This document shows, in pieces, positions 26,299 to 35,287 of a stretch of 64,000 nt of DNA. Location: NCBI RefSeq assembly GCF_024753245.1, contig NZ_JANUGX010000011.1:62001-126000 (forward strand), in the 5' to 3' direction. The translations under genes and the position numbers were made by a program. The notes under the pieces were generated by a model. The model was not told where the DNA came from. It ran no database searches and saw nothing but the letters and a program-made list of their open reading frames with translations. The stretch's first letter is position 1. Every line of letters starts with the position of its first letter. This DNA is from Massilia norwichensis (lineage in GTDB: Bacteria; Pseudomonadota; Gammaproteobacteria; Burkholderiales; Burkholderiaceae_D).

Positions 26299-27885
26299 AT
26301 GACCAAAAACCCAGCGCCGGTCCAAACCGGCCGCATGCCGCGCCAGATCCCCTTCATCATCGCCAACGAAGGCTGCGAGCGCTTCAGCTTCTACGGCATG
26401 CGCAACATCCTGACGCCCTTCCTGATCTCCTCGCTGCTGCTGTTCCTGCCCGAAGCCGAGCGTGCGGGCGAGGCCAAGCATGTGTTCCACACCTTCGTCA
26501 TCGGCGTCTACTTCTTCCCGCTGCTGGGCGGCTGGCTGGCCGACCGCTTCTTCGGCAAGTACAACACCGTGTTCTGGCTCAGCCTCGTCTACTGCGCCGG
26601 CCACGCCTGCCTCGCCGCCTTCGAAGACAACGTCAAGGGCTTCTACCTCGGCCTGTTCCTGATCGCGCTCGGCTCGGGCGGCATCAAGCCGCTGGTGGCT
26701 TCTTTTGTGGGCGACCAGTTCGACCACACCAACAAGGACAAGGCCAAGGTGGTGTTCGACGCCTTCTACTGGATCATCAACTTCGGCTCCTTCTTCGCCT
26801 CGCTCCTGATGCCGATCTTCCTGCGCGACTATGGCGCGTCGGTCGCCTTCGGCATCCCCGGCATCCTGATGTTCATCGCGACGCTGGTGTTCTGGAGCGG
26901 CCGCAAGAAGTACGTGCACGTGCCGCCGAGCGCCGCGAATCCGCATTCCTTCCTCAATGTCGCGCGCACCGCCCTGCTGGCGAAGCGCGAAGGCGAAGGA
27001 CGTCCGGGCCTGGCGGTGGCCACCGTCGGCGTGGTCGGCGCCGTGGTCTCGCTGGCCATGACGCCGAGCTGGGGCTTCGTGATCGCCGCCTGCACGGCGC
27101 TGGTGCTGCTGCTCGCCTTCGGCGGCATCGGCGTGTCGCTGCAGCTGGAGCGCGCACGCGGCCTGCATCCGGATGACGCGGTCGACGGCGTGCGCGGCGT
27201 GCTGCGCGTGCTGATCGTGTTCGCGCTGGTGACGCCGTTCTGGTCCCTGTTCGACCAGAAGGCCTCGACCTGGATCGTACAGGCCAATGCGATGCTGCGT
27301 CCTACCCTGTCGCTGTTCGGCAGCGAGTTCCAGTTCGAGCCGGCGCAGATGCAGGCCCTGAATCCGCTGCTGGTAATGCTGCTCATCCCCTTTAATAACC
27401 TGGCCGTGTTCCCGCTGCTGCGCAAACTCGGCTGGGAGCCGACCGCGCTGCGCCGCATGACGGCCGGGATTGCGCTGTCCGCCCTGTCGTGGGTGGCGAT
27501 CGGCACGATCCAGGTCGCGATGGACGGCGGCACGCCGGTCTCGATGGCCTGGCAGATCCTGCCCTATGCCTTGCTGACCATGGGCGAAGTGCTGGTCTCG
27601 GCCAGCGGCCTCGAATTCGCCTACAGCCAGGCGCCCAAGTCGATGAAAGGCGTGATCATGGCCTTCTGGTACCTGGCGGTGACGGTCGGCAGCCTGTGGG
27701 TGCTGATCGTGAACGCCAGCGTCAAGAACGAGGCCGTGCTGGGCCACATCGCCAACACGGGCCTGGGCGTGATGGCCTTCCAGATGTATTTCTTTGCGGC
27801 CTTCGCCTTTATTGCCGCCCTTGTATTCGGCTGGTACGCGACGCGTTACCGCATGGTGAACAACTACTTGGTGGGATCTCGATAA
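26299..27885 (+). CDS. POT/PTR2-family proton-coupled transporter
   Basis: 528 residues, about 12-14 membrane segments. The POT signature ExxERFxYYG appears as EGCERFSFYGMR near the N-terminus. FLIALGSGGIKPLVASFVGD and DAFYWIINFGSFFASLL are the other family motifs. POT proteins usually import di- and tripeptides with protons. Several members sit in carbohydrate loci with unproved substrates, as this one does, between an alpha-glucosidase and a pullulanase gene. Its last residues lie inside an inverted repeat element. Confidence 0.88.
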   Translation: MTKNPAPVQTGRMPRQIPFIIANEGCERFSFYGMRNILTPFLISSLLLFLPEAERAGEAKHVFHTFVIGVYFFPLLGGWLADRFFGKYNTVFWLSLVYCAGHACLAAFEDNVKGFYLGLFLIALGSGGIKPLVASFVGDQFDHTNKDKAKVVFDAFYWIINFGSFFASLLMPIFLRDYGASVAFGIPGILMFIATLVFWSGRKKYVHVPPSAANPHSFLNVARTALLAKREGEGRPGLAVATVGVVGAVVSLAMTPSWGFVIAACTALVLLLAFGGIGVSLQLERARGLHPDDAVDGVRGVLRVLIVFALVTPFWSLFDQKASTWIVQANAMLRPTLSLFGSEFQFEPAQMQALNPLLVMLLIPFNNLAVFPLLRKLGWEPTALRRMTAGIALSALSWVAIGTIQVAMDGGTPVSMAWQILPYALLTMGEVLVSASGLEFAYSQAPKSMKGVIMAFWYLAVTVGSLWVLIVNASVKNEAVLGHIANTGLGVMAFQMYFFAAFAFIAALVFGWYATRYRMVNNYLVGSR

Positions 27886-28006
27886 ACCTACTGCGCGTCG
27901 CCGAGCCGGCCTGCGATGCTCCGCTACGGCGGACCGGCCGTACCGTAAGTACGGCTGCGCTTCTCGGCCAACTCGGCTTCCGCTCGCTACGGTTTATCGA
28001 GATCCC
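27873..28006. repeat. 134-bp element with 16-bp perfect terminal inverted repeats
   Basis: GGGATCTCGATAAACC (27873-27888) is perfectly inverted as GGTTTATCGAGATCCC (27991-28006). The interior is itself imperfectly palindromic (CCGAGCCGGCC against GGCCAACTCGG, and CGTACCGTAAGTACGG). The TAA stop of the transporter falls in the left arm, so the element supplies the last codons. It resembles a MITE or a large hairpin; no target-site duplication was confirmed. Confidence 0.65.
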
Positions 28007-28031
28007 GTTAAGCTAACTAAACACATATTTA

Positions 28032-30770
28032 ATGACAAGAACCACCACCACCGCTGCCGGCCTGCTGGCCCTGCTCGCCGCCACCGGCGCCCACGCTGCC
28101 ATCTCGCCCGAAGCCTGCGACAGCAAATCCTTCCAGACCGTGCTGAGCGCGGCAAATGCCAGTTTCGATGCCCGCGCCGTCTGGCTCGACCGGCGCCTGA
28201 TCGCCTTCCCCGTCGCTGCGGCGGACGGCGTGTTCAAGCTCTATCACTCGCCCACCGGTGCGATCGCCGCGCCGGTCGGCGCCAAGGTGACGGGCAGCGC
28301 CGGCGCCCTGAGTCTCGGCCTGACCAAGGGCAGTGTACCGGCGCCGCTGGCGGAACGCTTCAAGTGGGTCGGCGCCGGTCCGGTGCTGCAGCTGAACGAA
28401 GACGACGTCGCCAGGATGGGCGAGCTGCACCGCCAGCAGCTGGTGCTGGTACAGGAAGACGCGCAGGGCATCGTGCGCGCGGCCACGCGCGTGCAGGTGG
28501 CGGGCGCACTGGACGACCTGTATGCGGCCGCCGGCAAGCTGGACAAGCTGGGCGTCGACATCACGCTCAATGGGCAAAACACGCGCACCGGCTTCAGCCT
28601 GTGGGCGCCGACCGCGCAGCAGGCCGCCGTCTGCATCTACAACACCGGCAGCAGCACTGCGCGCGCGGTGTACCAGATGCGCTTCGACTCCAGCACCGGC
28701 GCCTGGAACGCGCAGCTGCCCGGCGACCTGAGCGGCAAGTACTACAAATATGCGGTCGACGTGCCGGTCGATGGCGCGGGCATCGTGCGCAACCTGGTCA
28801 CCGATCCCTATTCCATCAGCCTGACCGCCGATTCGAAGCGCAGCTATATCGCGCGCCTCGACTCGCCCAAGCTCAAGCCGGCCGGCTGGGACACGGCGCA
28901 GGCACCGCAGACGGTCAAGAACCCGACCGACATGGTGGTCTATGAGCTGCACGTGCGCGACTTCTCGATCAACGACGGCAGCGTGCCGGAAGCCCTGCGC
29001 GGCAAATACGCCGCCTTTACGCGTCCCCAGTCGAACGGCATGCGCCACCTGGCCGCACTGGCGAAAAACGGCCTGACCGACATCCACCTGCTGCCCGTCT
29101 ATGACATCGGCAGCGTGCCGGAAGTCGGCTGCGCGATGCCGAAGCCGTCGGGCGGTCCGGACAGCGAGGCCCAGCAGGCGCTGGTGAAGAAGACCGCGGA
29201 CACCGACTGCTTCAACTGGGGCTACGATCCCTACCACTACAACGCACCGGAAGGCAGCTATGCCACCGATCCGGCCGACGGTGCCCGCCGCGTGGTGGAA
29301 TTCCGCGAGATGGTCGACAGCCTGCACAAGCTCGGCCTGCGCGTCGGCATGGACGTGGTGTACAACCACACCTTCATCGCCGGCCAGAACGAGAAGTCGG
29401 TGCTGGACCGCGTGGTGCCGGGCTACTACCACCGCCTGAATGCGACTGGCGGCATCGAACGCTCCACGTGCTGCGACAACACCGCCACCGAAAACCGCAT
29501 GATGGGCAAGCTGATGATCGACTCGGTGGTGCTGTGGGCGACCCAGTACAAGATCGACTCCTTCCGCTTCGACCTGATGGGCCACCAGCCGCGCGCCGTC
29601 ATGGAAGAACTGCAGCGCACCGTGAACGCGGCCGCCGGCCGCCCGGTCCAGCTGCTCGGCGAAGGCTGGAACTTCGGCGAAGTGGCCGATGGCGCGCGCT
29701 TCGTGCAGGCGTCGCAGTTATCTTTAAACGGCAGCGGTATCGGTACCTTCAACGACCGCACCCGCGACGCCGTGCGCGGCGGCTCGGCCGGCGATTCGGG
29801 CGAGGCGCTGTTCGCGCGCCAGGGCTGGATCAACGGCCTGGTGTACGACCCGAACGGCCATGCCGGACCGCACAGCGCGGCGGACCTGATGCGCAGCGCC
29901 GACATGGTGCGCGCCGGCCTGGCCGGTTCGATCCGCAGCTACCCGCTGCAGACCTTCGACGACAAAGTGGTCGCGCTGGAGCGCATCGACTACGGCGGCC
30001 AGCCGGCCGGCTATGCCAGCGAGCCCTCGGAAGTCGTGAACTACGTCGAGAACCACGACAACCAGACCCTGTACGACATCGACGTCTTCAAGCTGCCGGC
30101 ATCGACCTCGAGCCAGGACCGCGCCCGCGTGCAGGTGCTGGGCATGGCCGTCGACGCCTTCGCGCAGGGCATCGCCTACTACCACGCCGGCATCGACGTG
30201 CTGCGCTCGAAGTCCCTGGACCGCAACAGCTTCAACTCGGGCGACTGGTTCAACCGCCTCGACTGGACCTACAAGGACAATTACTTCGGCACCGGCCTGC
30301 CCCCTAGCGAGGACAACGGCAAGGATTACGCGCTGATCAAGCCGCTGCTGGCCAACGCCGCGTTCAAGCCCACGCCTGCGGACATCGCCTTCGCGCGCGA
30401 CGCCTTCCGCGACCTGCTGGCGATCCGCGCCAGCTCGACGCTGTTCCGCCTGCCGACATCCGCCGACATCCGGCGCCGCCTGCGCTTCTTCAACACCGGC
30501 TCGACCCAGACGCCGACCGTGGTCGCGGCCCACCTGGACGGCGAAGGCTATCCGGGCGCGAACTTCAAGGGCATCAGTTACTTCATCAACGTCGACAAGG
30601 TCGGGCACACGGTCACCGACGCGCAGGCAACCGGCAAGGCGCTGCGCCTGCACCCGGTGTTCCTGTCGCCGGGCGTGGCCGACAAGCGCGCGACCCAGGC
30701 CAGCTTCGATCCGGCCACCGGGTCGTTCAGCATTCCGCCGCGGACGGCGGTGGTGTTTGTCGAGGACTGA
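28032..30770 (+). CDS. Secreted pullulanase-type alpha-1,6-glucosidase (GH13_14)
   Basis: 912 residues with a signal peptide (LLALLAATGAHA). An N-terminal region with a pullulanase all-beta fold and a CBM48-like domain (about 175-290, NGQNTRTGFSLWAPTAQQAA) precedes the catalytic barrel. The pullulanase signature appears as FNWGYDPYHYNAPEGSYATD. Catalytic residues are Asp514 (FRFDLMGH), Glu544 (LLGEGWNFG) and Asp676 (VENHDNQT). It cleaves alpha-1,6 branches in pullulan, amylopectin or limit dextrins outside the cytoplasm. It follows the transporter gene after the inverted-repeat element. Confidence 0.95.
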   Translation: MTRTTTTAAGLLALLAATGAHAAISPEACDSKSFQTVLSAANASFDARAVWLDRRLIAFPVAAADGVFKLYHSPTGAIAAPVGAKVTGSAGALSLGLTKGSVPAPLAERFKWVGAGPVLQLNEDDVARMGELHRQQLVLVQEDAQGIVRAATRVQVAGALDDLYAAAGKLDKLGVDITLNGQNTRTGFSLWAPTAQQAAVCIYNTGSSTARAVYQMRFDSSTGAWNAQLPGDLSGKYYKYAVDVPVDGAGIVRNLVTDPYSISLTADSKRSYIARLDSPKLKPAGWDTAQAPQTVKNPTDMVVYELHVRDFSINDGSVPEALRGKYAAFTRPQSNGMRHLAALAKNGLTDIHLLPVYDIGSVPEVGCAMPKPSGGPDSEAQQALVKKTADTDCFNWGYDPYHYNAPEGSYATDPADGARRVVEFREMVDSLHKLGLRVGMDVVYNHTFIAGQNEKSVLDRVVPGYYHRLNATGGIERSTCCDNTATENRMMGKLMIDSVVLWATQYKIDSFRFDLMGHQPRAVMEELQRTVNAAAGRPVQLLGEGWNFGEVADGARFVQASQLSLNGSGIGTFNDRTRDAVRGGSAGDSGEALFARQGWINGLVYDPNGHAGPHSAADLMRSADMVRAGLAGSIRSYPLQTFDDKVVALERIDYGGQPAGYASEPSEVVNYVENHDNQTLYDIDVFKLPASTSSQDRARVQVLGMAVDAFAQGIAYYHAGIDVLRSKSLDRNSFNSGDWFNRLDWTYKDNYFGTGLPPSEDNGKDYALIKPLLANAAFKPTPADIAFARDAFRDLLAIRASSTLFRLPTSADIRRRLRFFNTGSTQTPTVVAAHLDGEGYPGANFKGISYFINVDKVGHTVTDAQATGKALRLHPVFLSPGVADKRATQASFDPATGSFSIPPRTAVVFVED

Positions 30771-30794
30771 GGCTCGTCCGTAGCGATAACGTAG

Positions 30795-30815
30795 GGTGGG
30801 CTCCCCGAGCCCACC
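30795..30815. terminator. Hairpin between convergent genes
   Basis: GGTGGGCTC (30795-30803) and GAGCCCACC (30807-30815) form a 9-bp stem with a CCC loop. There is no long T run on either side, so termination is uncertain; similar GGTGGGC palindromes are common interspersed repeats in proteobacteria. Confidence 0.5.
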
Positions 30816-30848
30816 ACAACGCCGGCGCCGCAGCAAAAGCGGCATGGC

Positions 30849-32639
30849 TCAACCCTTGCGCATAAACCCGTCCACGCTCCAGGCTTCGCTGCCGACGCCA
30901 TGGCGCACCGTGAACAGCCCCTCCGGATCGTAGCGCTGCTTGATCTTCAGGAGCTTCGGGTAGTTGGCGCCCCAGTAGGTGTCCTGCCAGCGCGCCTGGA
31001 AGAAGTCGCTCTCCGACACATAGGCGCCGGCGTCCGGCGCGACCTTGCGCAGCGTGTCCATGGCGGCGCGCACTTTGGCGGCGCGCTGGCGTCCGTCCGG
31101 CTGGTCGATCTGCGCGCCCGGCATGCCCGGGTAGGCCGGTCCGTCGCCGCAGGCGATGATGGCCAGTGCGAAGGCGTCGAGCACGCCCGGGTGCGTCGCG
31201 GTGTTGCGCGCGGCGGCCAGCACCTCGGCCGGCGCGCCGTACAGGCCCTTGTTGAAGTGCAGTCCCACCTCCCACTGCTGGGCGGCGTCGAACAGGCCGT
31301 CCGCCAGCCGCGCCAGGCCATCGCCCTCCAGCAGCCGGCCCGGCAGCCAGGTCGATTCGAAGCCGTGGATGTACCAGCCGGCCTGTCCGCGGTCGCCCTC
31401 CCATACCGCGTAGTGCGCCGGTGCGCCTTCGCGGCTGTCCCGCACCATGTTGCCCGGCACGGTCTTGTCCCAGAAGCCGGCGTCCCAGAAGCGGCGCGCC
31501 GGCACCGCCAGAAACAGCGGCTCTTCGAAGCTGTAGTCCTTGCTGGTCCGCGCCCAGTCGAACAAGGGCTTCCACGCGGCTTTTGCCTGCGCCTGGTCGA
31601 GTCCCTGGAACACCATCGACAGGCGCAGCTTGCGACCATCGCGCAGCGCCACCTGTTCGCCCCAGTGTTCGTTGCACAGGTTGTCGCGGTAGAAGGCGAG
31701 GAAGCGCGCGATCAGTGCGCGGTAGGCCGCGGGGTTGGCGGCTTCGATCTCGCCGCGCATGCCGCCGAAGTGGTCCGGCAATGCGTGGGTACGCAGGGTC
31801 ATGCGCGTGACCACGCCGAAGGTGCCGCCACCGCCGCCCTTGAGCGCCCAGAACAGGTCCGGATTGGTGTGCGCATTCGCGATCCGCACCTGGCCGTCGG
31901 CGGTGACGATCTCCGCTTCGAGCAGGCTGGAGGCCGCGGTGCCGTAGCGCTTCGAGAAGCTGCCGAAGCCGCCCCCCTGCACCAGGCCCGGCACGCCGAC
32001 CGTGGTGCAGCCGCCGCCCTGCACATAGCGCCCGGCCCTGGTGGTCACCGCGGTATAGGCGTCGATCCACATGGCGCCGGCGCCGATGCTGACCGCCGGC
32101 ACGGCCTCGCCCGCGCTGCCGCCCTGCGGCACGAAGGCATCGATCACGGTGACGGCGTTCATGGCGCGCGGCCAGACCAACAGTGAGTCCGGCGCGTTCG
32201 AGCCGCCCTTGTAGCTATGGCCGCCGCCCTTGACCACCAGGCGCAGCTTGTGGGTGCGGGCGAAATCGACGGCGGCGGCGACGTCGGCGCTCTCGCGTGC
32301 CGCCACCGCATAGGCGCTGGGGCGCGACTGCCATGCGTCCTGCCAGCCGCTGGTCTGGGTGAGCGCGGGATGGTCGCCGATGAAGTAGGGGTTCTTGATC
32401 TGCTCGCGCAGGGCGGCGCAGCTTGCGGCGTCGGCAGCGCAGCCGGCAAACGGCGACGCCAGCTTCAGCAGCCGGCCCGAGGTCGCACGCTGCAAGCCTT
32501 CCCATGCGGCCGCACTGGGCCAGCCGGCGGCACCGGGGCGCACCCTGGTCAGCACCGTCCCTGCGCGCGCCGGTCCGGGCAGGCCGCCGGCCATCAGCGC
32601 CGCACCCAGGGAAGCCTTCAGTAGTTCACGTCGTTTCAT
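30849..32639 (-). CDS. FAD-linked oxidase, berberine-bridge-enzyme type, Tat-exported
   Basis: 596 residues. The start MKRRELLKASLGAALMAGGL is a twin-arginine signal. The FAD-binding type 4 domain shows KGGGHSYKGGS with His141 and YVQGGGCTTVGVPG with Cys211, the two residues that bind FAD covalently in berberine-bridge-like oxidases. PDLFWALKGGGGGTFGVVTR is also typical, and the C-terminal BBE motif appears as YWGANYPKLLKIKQRYDPEG. Many relatives oxidise sugars, including oligosaccharides. The enzyme is exported folded. ATG 32639 is chosen over a longer frame because of the Tat signal. Confidence 0.9.
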   Translation of the reverse strand: MKRRELLKASLGAALMAGGLPGPARAGTVLTRVRPGAAGWPSAAAWEGLQRATSGRLLKLASPFAGCAADAASCAALREQIKNPYFIGDHPALTQTSGWQDAWQSRPSAYAVAARESADVAAAVDFARTHKLRLVVKGGGHSYKGGSNAPDSLLVWPRAMNAVTVIDAFVPQGGSAGEAVPAVSIGAGAMWIDAYTAVTTRAGRYVQGGGCTTVGVPGLVQGGGFGSFSKRYGTAASSLLEAEIVTADGQVRIANAHTNPDLFWALKGGGGGTFGVVTRMTLRTHALPDHFGGMRGEIEAANPAAYRALIARFLAFYRDNLCNEHWGEQVALRDGRKLRLSMVFQGLDQAQAKAAWKPLFDWARTSKDYSFEEPLFLAVPARRFWDAGFWDKTVPGNMVRDSREGAPAHYAVWEGDRGQAGWYIHGFESTWLPGRLLEGDGLARLADGLFDAAQQWEVGLHFNKGLYGAPAEVLAAARNTATHPGVLDAFALAIIACGDGPAYPGMPGAQIDQPDGRQRAAKVRAAMDTLRKVAPDAGAYVSESDFFQARWQDTYWGANYPKLLKIKQRYDPEGLFTVRHGVGSEAWSVDGFMRKG

Positions 32640-32825
32640 GTCCCATCCCTTGTTATTGGTGTCATTGATGCAAGCCTGAACCATCTCCTTTTTGCCGGCA
32701 AACGCTTTGTGGCGAACCGGGATGCCAGGGTGGCGAACCGGCATTGTGGCCGACCGACGCTGCGATGGGTACCTGCAAGAATTGACATCCAGGGTGGGTA
32801 TCGCAGCGAAATATACCAACTGATA

Positions 32826-32865
32826 GCAATTACTATTGCACTCATTAGGAAGTTAACGGTAAATT
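32826..32865 (+). promoter_or_regulatory. Promoter and palindrome before the TonB-dependent receptor
   Basis: TTGCAC (32836-32841) and TAAATT (32860-32865) with an 18-base spacer make a plausible promoter. The palindrome GCAAT-TACT-ATTGC (32826-32839) overlaps the -35. With flanking GATA and ATT triplets it vaguely resembles a Fur box, but the match is weak. The rest of the 32640-32898 gap shows nothing further. Confidence 0.4.
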
Positions 32866-32898
32866 GTGAGGAAGATAATTTCCCATGCGAGGATAACG

Positions 32899-35100
32899 AT
32901 GCCGACAAACCGCCCCTGCCATGCTTTTTCTTCCGCGCCTGCCGCTGGGCTGCGGCACGCCATGTGCCTGGCCCTGCTCCCTGCCCTGCTGGCCACGGCC
33001 ATGTCCGCCCATGCGCAGCAAGCGCCGGCGCCGACCGTGACCGTCGAGGGCAAGCTGGCCGGCTATGACGCGCGCCGCGACGACACCGCGATGAAGATCG
33101 TCGTCAAGCACGATGAGCTGGTGCGCTACGGCGATACGAACCTGCTCGACGTCCTCAAACGCATCCCCGGCGTGACGGTGAGCGGCAGTGCCGGCCGTGG
33201 CGGCGAGATCCGCATGCAGGGCCTGGGCAGCGGCTACACGCAGGTGCTGGTGAACGGCGAGCGCCCGCCCGGCGGCATGCTGGTCGAGACGCTGGCGCCG
33301 GACACGGTCGAACGCATCGAGGTGATGCGCGCGCCGACTGTCGAACACTCGACCGCGGCGATCGCCGGCACCATCAACATCGTCCTCAAAAAGACGGTCC
33401 GCAAACCCGAGCGCGAACTGAAGCTGGGCGCCGCCATCGGGCGCGACACGCGCAGCCCGGATGCCAGCCTGCGCGTGGCAGACCGCAACGATGCCATGTC
33501 CTGGGACCTGGCGGCCAGCCTGGTGCACAACCGCTTCCGCGGCGAGGTGCCGGGCCGTGAGGAAGCCAGCGACGCCAGCGGACGCGCGACCCTGCTGCGC
33601 ACCACCGCAAGCCACGAGGAAGGCCGCATGACGACGCTGAATCTGATACCGAAACTGGCCTGGAAGCTCGACGGCGGCGACACCCTGGACCTGGAGAGCT
33701 ACCTGAACCTCAACCGCTTCCACATCGACGTGAACGCGCCCACGGCCACCCTGCTCGGCGCGCTGTCGCCCTACCCGGACAAGCGCATCGCCATGGGCAA
33801 CGACAACGACACCGTGCGCAGCACGCTGCACTGGATGCACGCGTTCGCATCCGGCGCCAGGCTGGATGCGAAGCTGGGCGCGTCCGCTGGCCGCACCGAC
33901 AACACCAGCACCCGCACGGCCGGCGGCAATCCGGAGGTCGAGCCGCTGACCCGCACCATCGCCTCGCGCGGGCGCGACCGCGGGCTGCAGACCAGCGGCA
34001 AGTTCACGGTGCCGCTGATCGACAAGCACGCGCTGGCGGTGGGCTGGGAAGGCGCCTGGGATCGCCGCAGCGACGCGCGGCTTGAAACGGATTACCTGGA
34101 TCCGGCGGCCCGCATCCCCGGCGGCGACGAGCACTACACCGGCCACGTGGCGCGGCTGGCGGCTTATGCGCAGGACGAGTGGGAGGTCACGCAGCGGCTG
34201 TCGGCCTACCTCGGCGCGCGCTGGGAAGGGGTGCGTATCCGCGCCGCGGGCAACACCTTCGGCAGCGCGCGCTCGCAATCGAGCGTCTTCAGTCCGGTGC
34301 TGCAGATGCTTTACAAGCTGCCGGGCACCAGGGAAGACCAGCTGCGCTTCGGCGTGTCGCGCACCTACAAGGCGCCCGGCATGGACCAACTGCTGCCGCA
34401 CCGCTACACCTCGGTCAACAACAACCCGGCCGAGCCGGACACCGAGGGCAATCCGCACCTGAAGCCGGAGCTGGCGCTCGGCATCGACGCCGCCTGGGAG
34501 CACCACTGGGCCGAGGGCGCGCTGCTGTCGCTGAGCGCGTCCGCGCGCCGCATCGACGATTACGTGCGCCCGCTGGTGTCGTTCGAGCATGGGCGCTGGA
34601 TCTCGGTGCCGGCCAACGTCGGCAAGGCGCGCACCCGCAGCCTGCAGCTGGAAACAAGCTTCCCGCTGGCCGCGTTGATGAAAGCTGCGCCGCCGCTCGA
34701 ACTGCGCGCCAACCTCGCGCGCAACTGGTCCAGCGTGGATGGGGTGCCGGGCCCGGACAACCGGCTCGACGAGCAGTTGCCGTTCTCCGGCAACCTCGGC
34801 GTCGACTGGAAGGGCGAGCGCGCGAGCGCGGGAGCGAACTTCGGCTTTCGCAGCGGCGGGCGGGTGGCGGTGACGGCCAACGAGACCGTCTGGCTGCACG
34901 CCCAGCGCGACCTGGAACTGTATGCCGCCTGGCGGCTCGACAAGACCAGCCAGCTGCGCCTGAGTGCCGCCAACCTGCTGGGCATGGACATGGTCAACGA
35001 GCGCAGCTACCTGGACACGGCCAGCGGCACGCTGCTGCGTAACCGGCTGGCCATCCTCGGGCATCCGAGCCTGCGGCTGACGCTCGAGTCGCGTTTCTAG
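32899..35100 (+). CDS. TonB-dependent outer-membrane receptor
   Basis: 733 residues with a signal peptide ending near AHAQQ. A plug domain follows (about 45-170: DTNLLDVLKRIPGVTVSGSA, YTQVLVNGERPPGGM, VERIEVMRAP). The 22-strand barrel ends in the expected aromatic, LESRF. No clear TonB box was identified. The GAGG ribosome binding site sits before ATG 32899; an upstream GTG (32866) is less likely. The ligand is unknown: sugar neighbours suggest oligosaccharides, while the possible Fur-like site suggests iron chelates. Confidence 0.9.
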   Translation: MPTNRPCHAFSSAPAAGLRHAMCLALLPALLATAMSAHAQQAPAPTVTVEGKLAGYDARRDDTAMKIVVKHDELVRYGDTNLLDVLKRIPGVTVSGSAGRGGEIRMQGLGSGYTQVLVNGERPPGGMLVETLAPDTVERIEVMRAPTVEHSTAAIAGTINIVLKKTVRKPERELKLGAAIGRDTRSPDASLRVADRNDAMSWDLAASLVHNRFRGEVPGREEASDASGRATLLRTTASHEEGRMTTLNLIPKLAWKLDGGDTLDLESYLNLNRFHIDVNAPTATLLGALSPYPDKRIAMGNDNDTVRSTLHWMHAFASGARLDAKLGASAGRTDNTSTRTAGGNPEVEPLTRTIASRGRDRGLQTSGKFTVPLIDKHALAVGWEGAWDRRSDARLETDYLDPAARIPGGDEHYTGHVARLAAYAQDEWEVTQRLSAYLGARWEGVRIRAAGNTFGSARSQSSVFSPVLQMLYKLPGTREDQLRFGVSRTYKAPGMDQLLPHRYTSVNNNPAEPDTEGNPHLKPELALGIDAAWEHHWAEGALLSLSASARRIDDYVRPLVSFEHGRWISVPANVGKARTRSLQLETSFPLAALMKAAPPLELRANLARNWSSVDGVPGPDNRLDEQLPFSGNLGVDWKGERASAGANFGFRSGGRVAVTANETVWLHAQRDLELYAAWRLDKTSQLRLSAANLLGMDMVNERSYLDTASGTLLRNRLAILGHPSLRLTLESRF

Positions 35101-35109
35101 AGCGCGGTT

Positions 35110-35208
35110 CTAGACGATCGCCGGATGGGTCAGGCCGGAGCTGAGCGCGCACAGCATGATCAGCGTGGCCATGATCGCCAGACGCTTGATGTCATCCGGG
35201 TGCATCAT
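35110..35208 (-). CDS. Possible 32-residue membrane peptide
   Basis: A short frame reads MMHPDDIKRLAIMATLIMLC and ends ALSSGLTHPAIV. A good ribosome binding site, GGAGAG, lies 4 bases before the first ATG and 7 before the second. The central segment is hydrophobic enough for one membrane span. No relative is recognised. It sits between the receptor gene and the second glucokinase-RpiR gene. Confidence 0.4.
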   Translation of the reverse strand: MMHPDDIKRLAIMATLIMLCALSSGLTHPAIV

Positions 35209-35287
35209 GTGGCTCTCCAATGGGGGAATATCCGCCCATTGTGTAGTGCCGTACGGAAACGTTCTTTGATCCAGCTCGCTTACGTCA

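Noticed and set aside
28029..29585. 518-codon minus-strand frame inside the pullulanase gene
   Set aside because: The plus-strand pullulanase has all catalytic motifs and a signal peptide; the opposite frame has none.
32821..32845. Fur box before the TonB receptor
   Set aside because: Only about half of the 19-base consensus matches; the palindrome is recorded as a promoter-overlapping site without naming the regulator.
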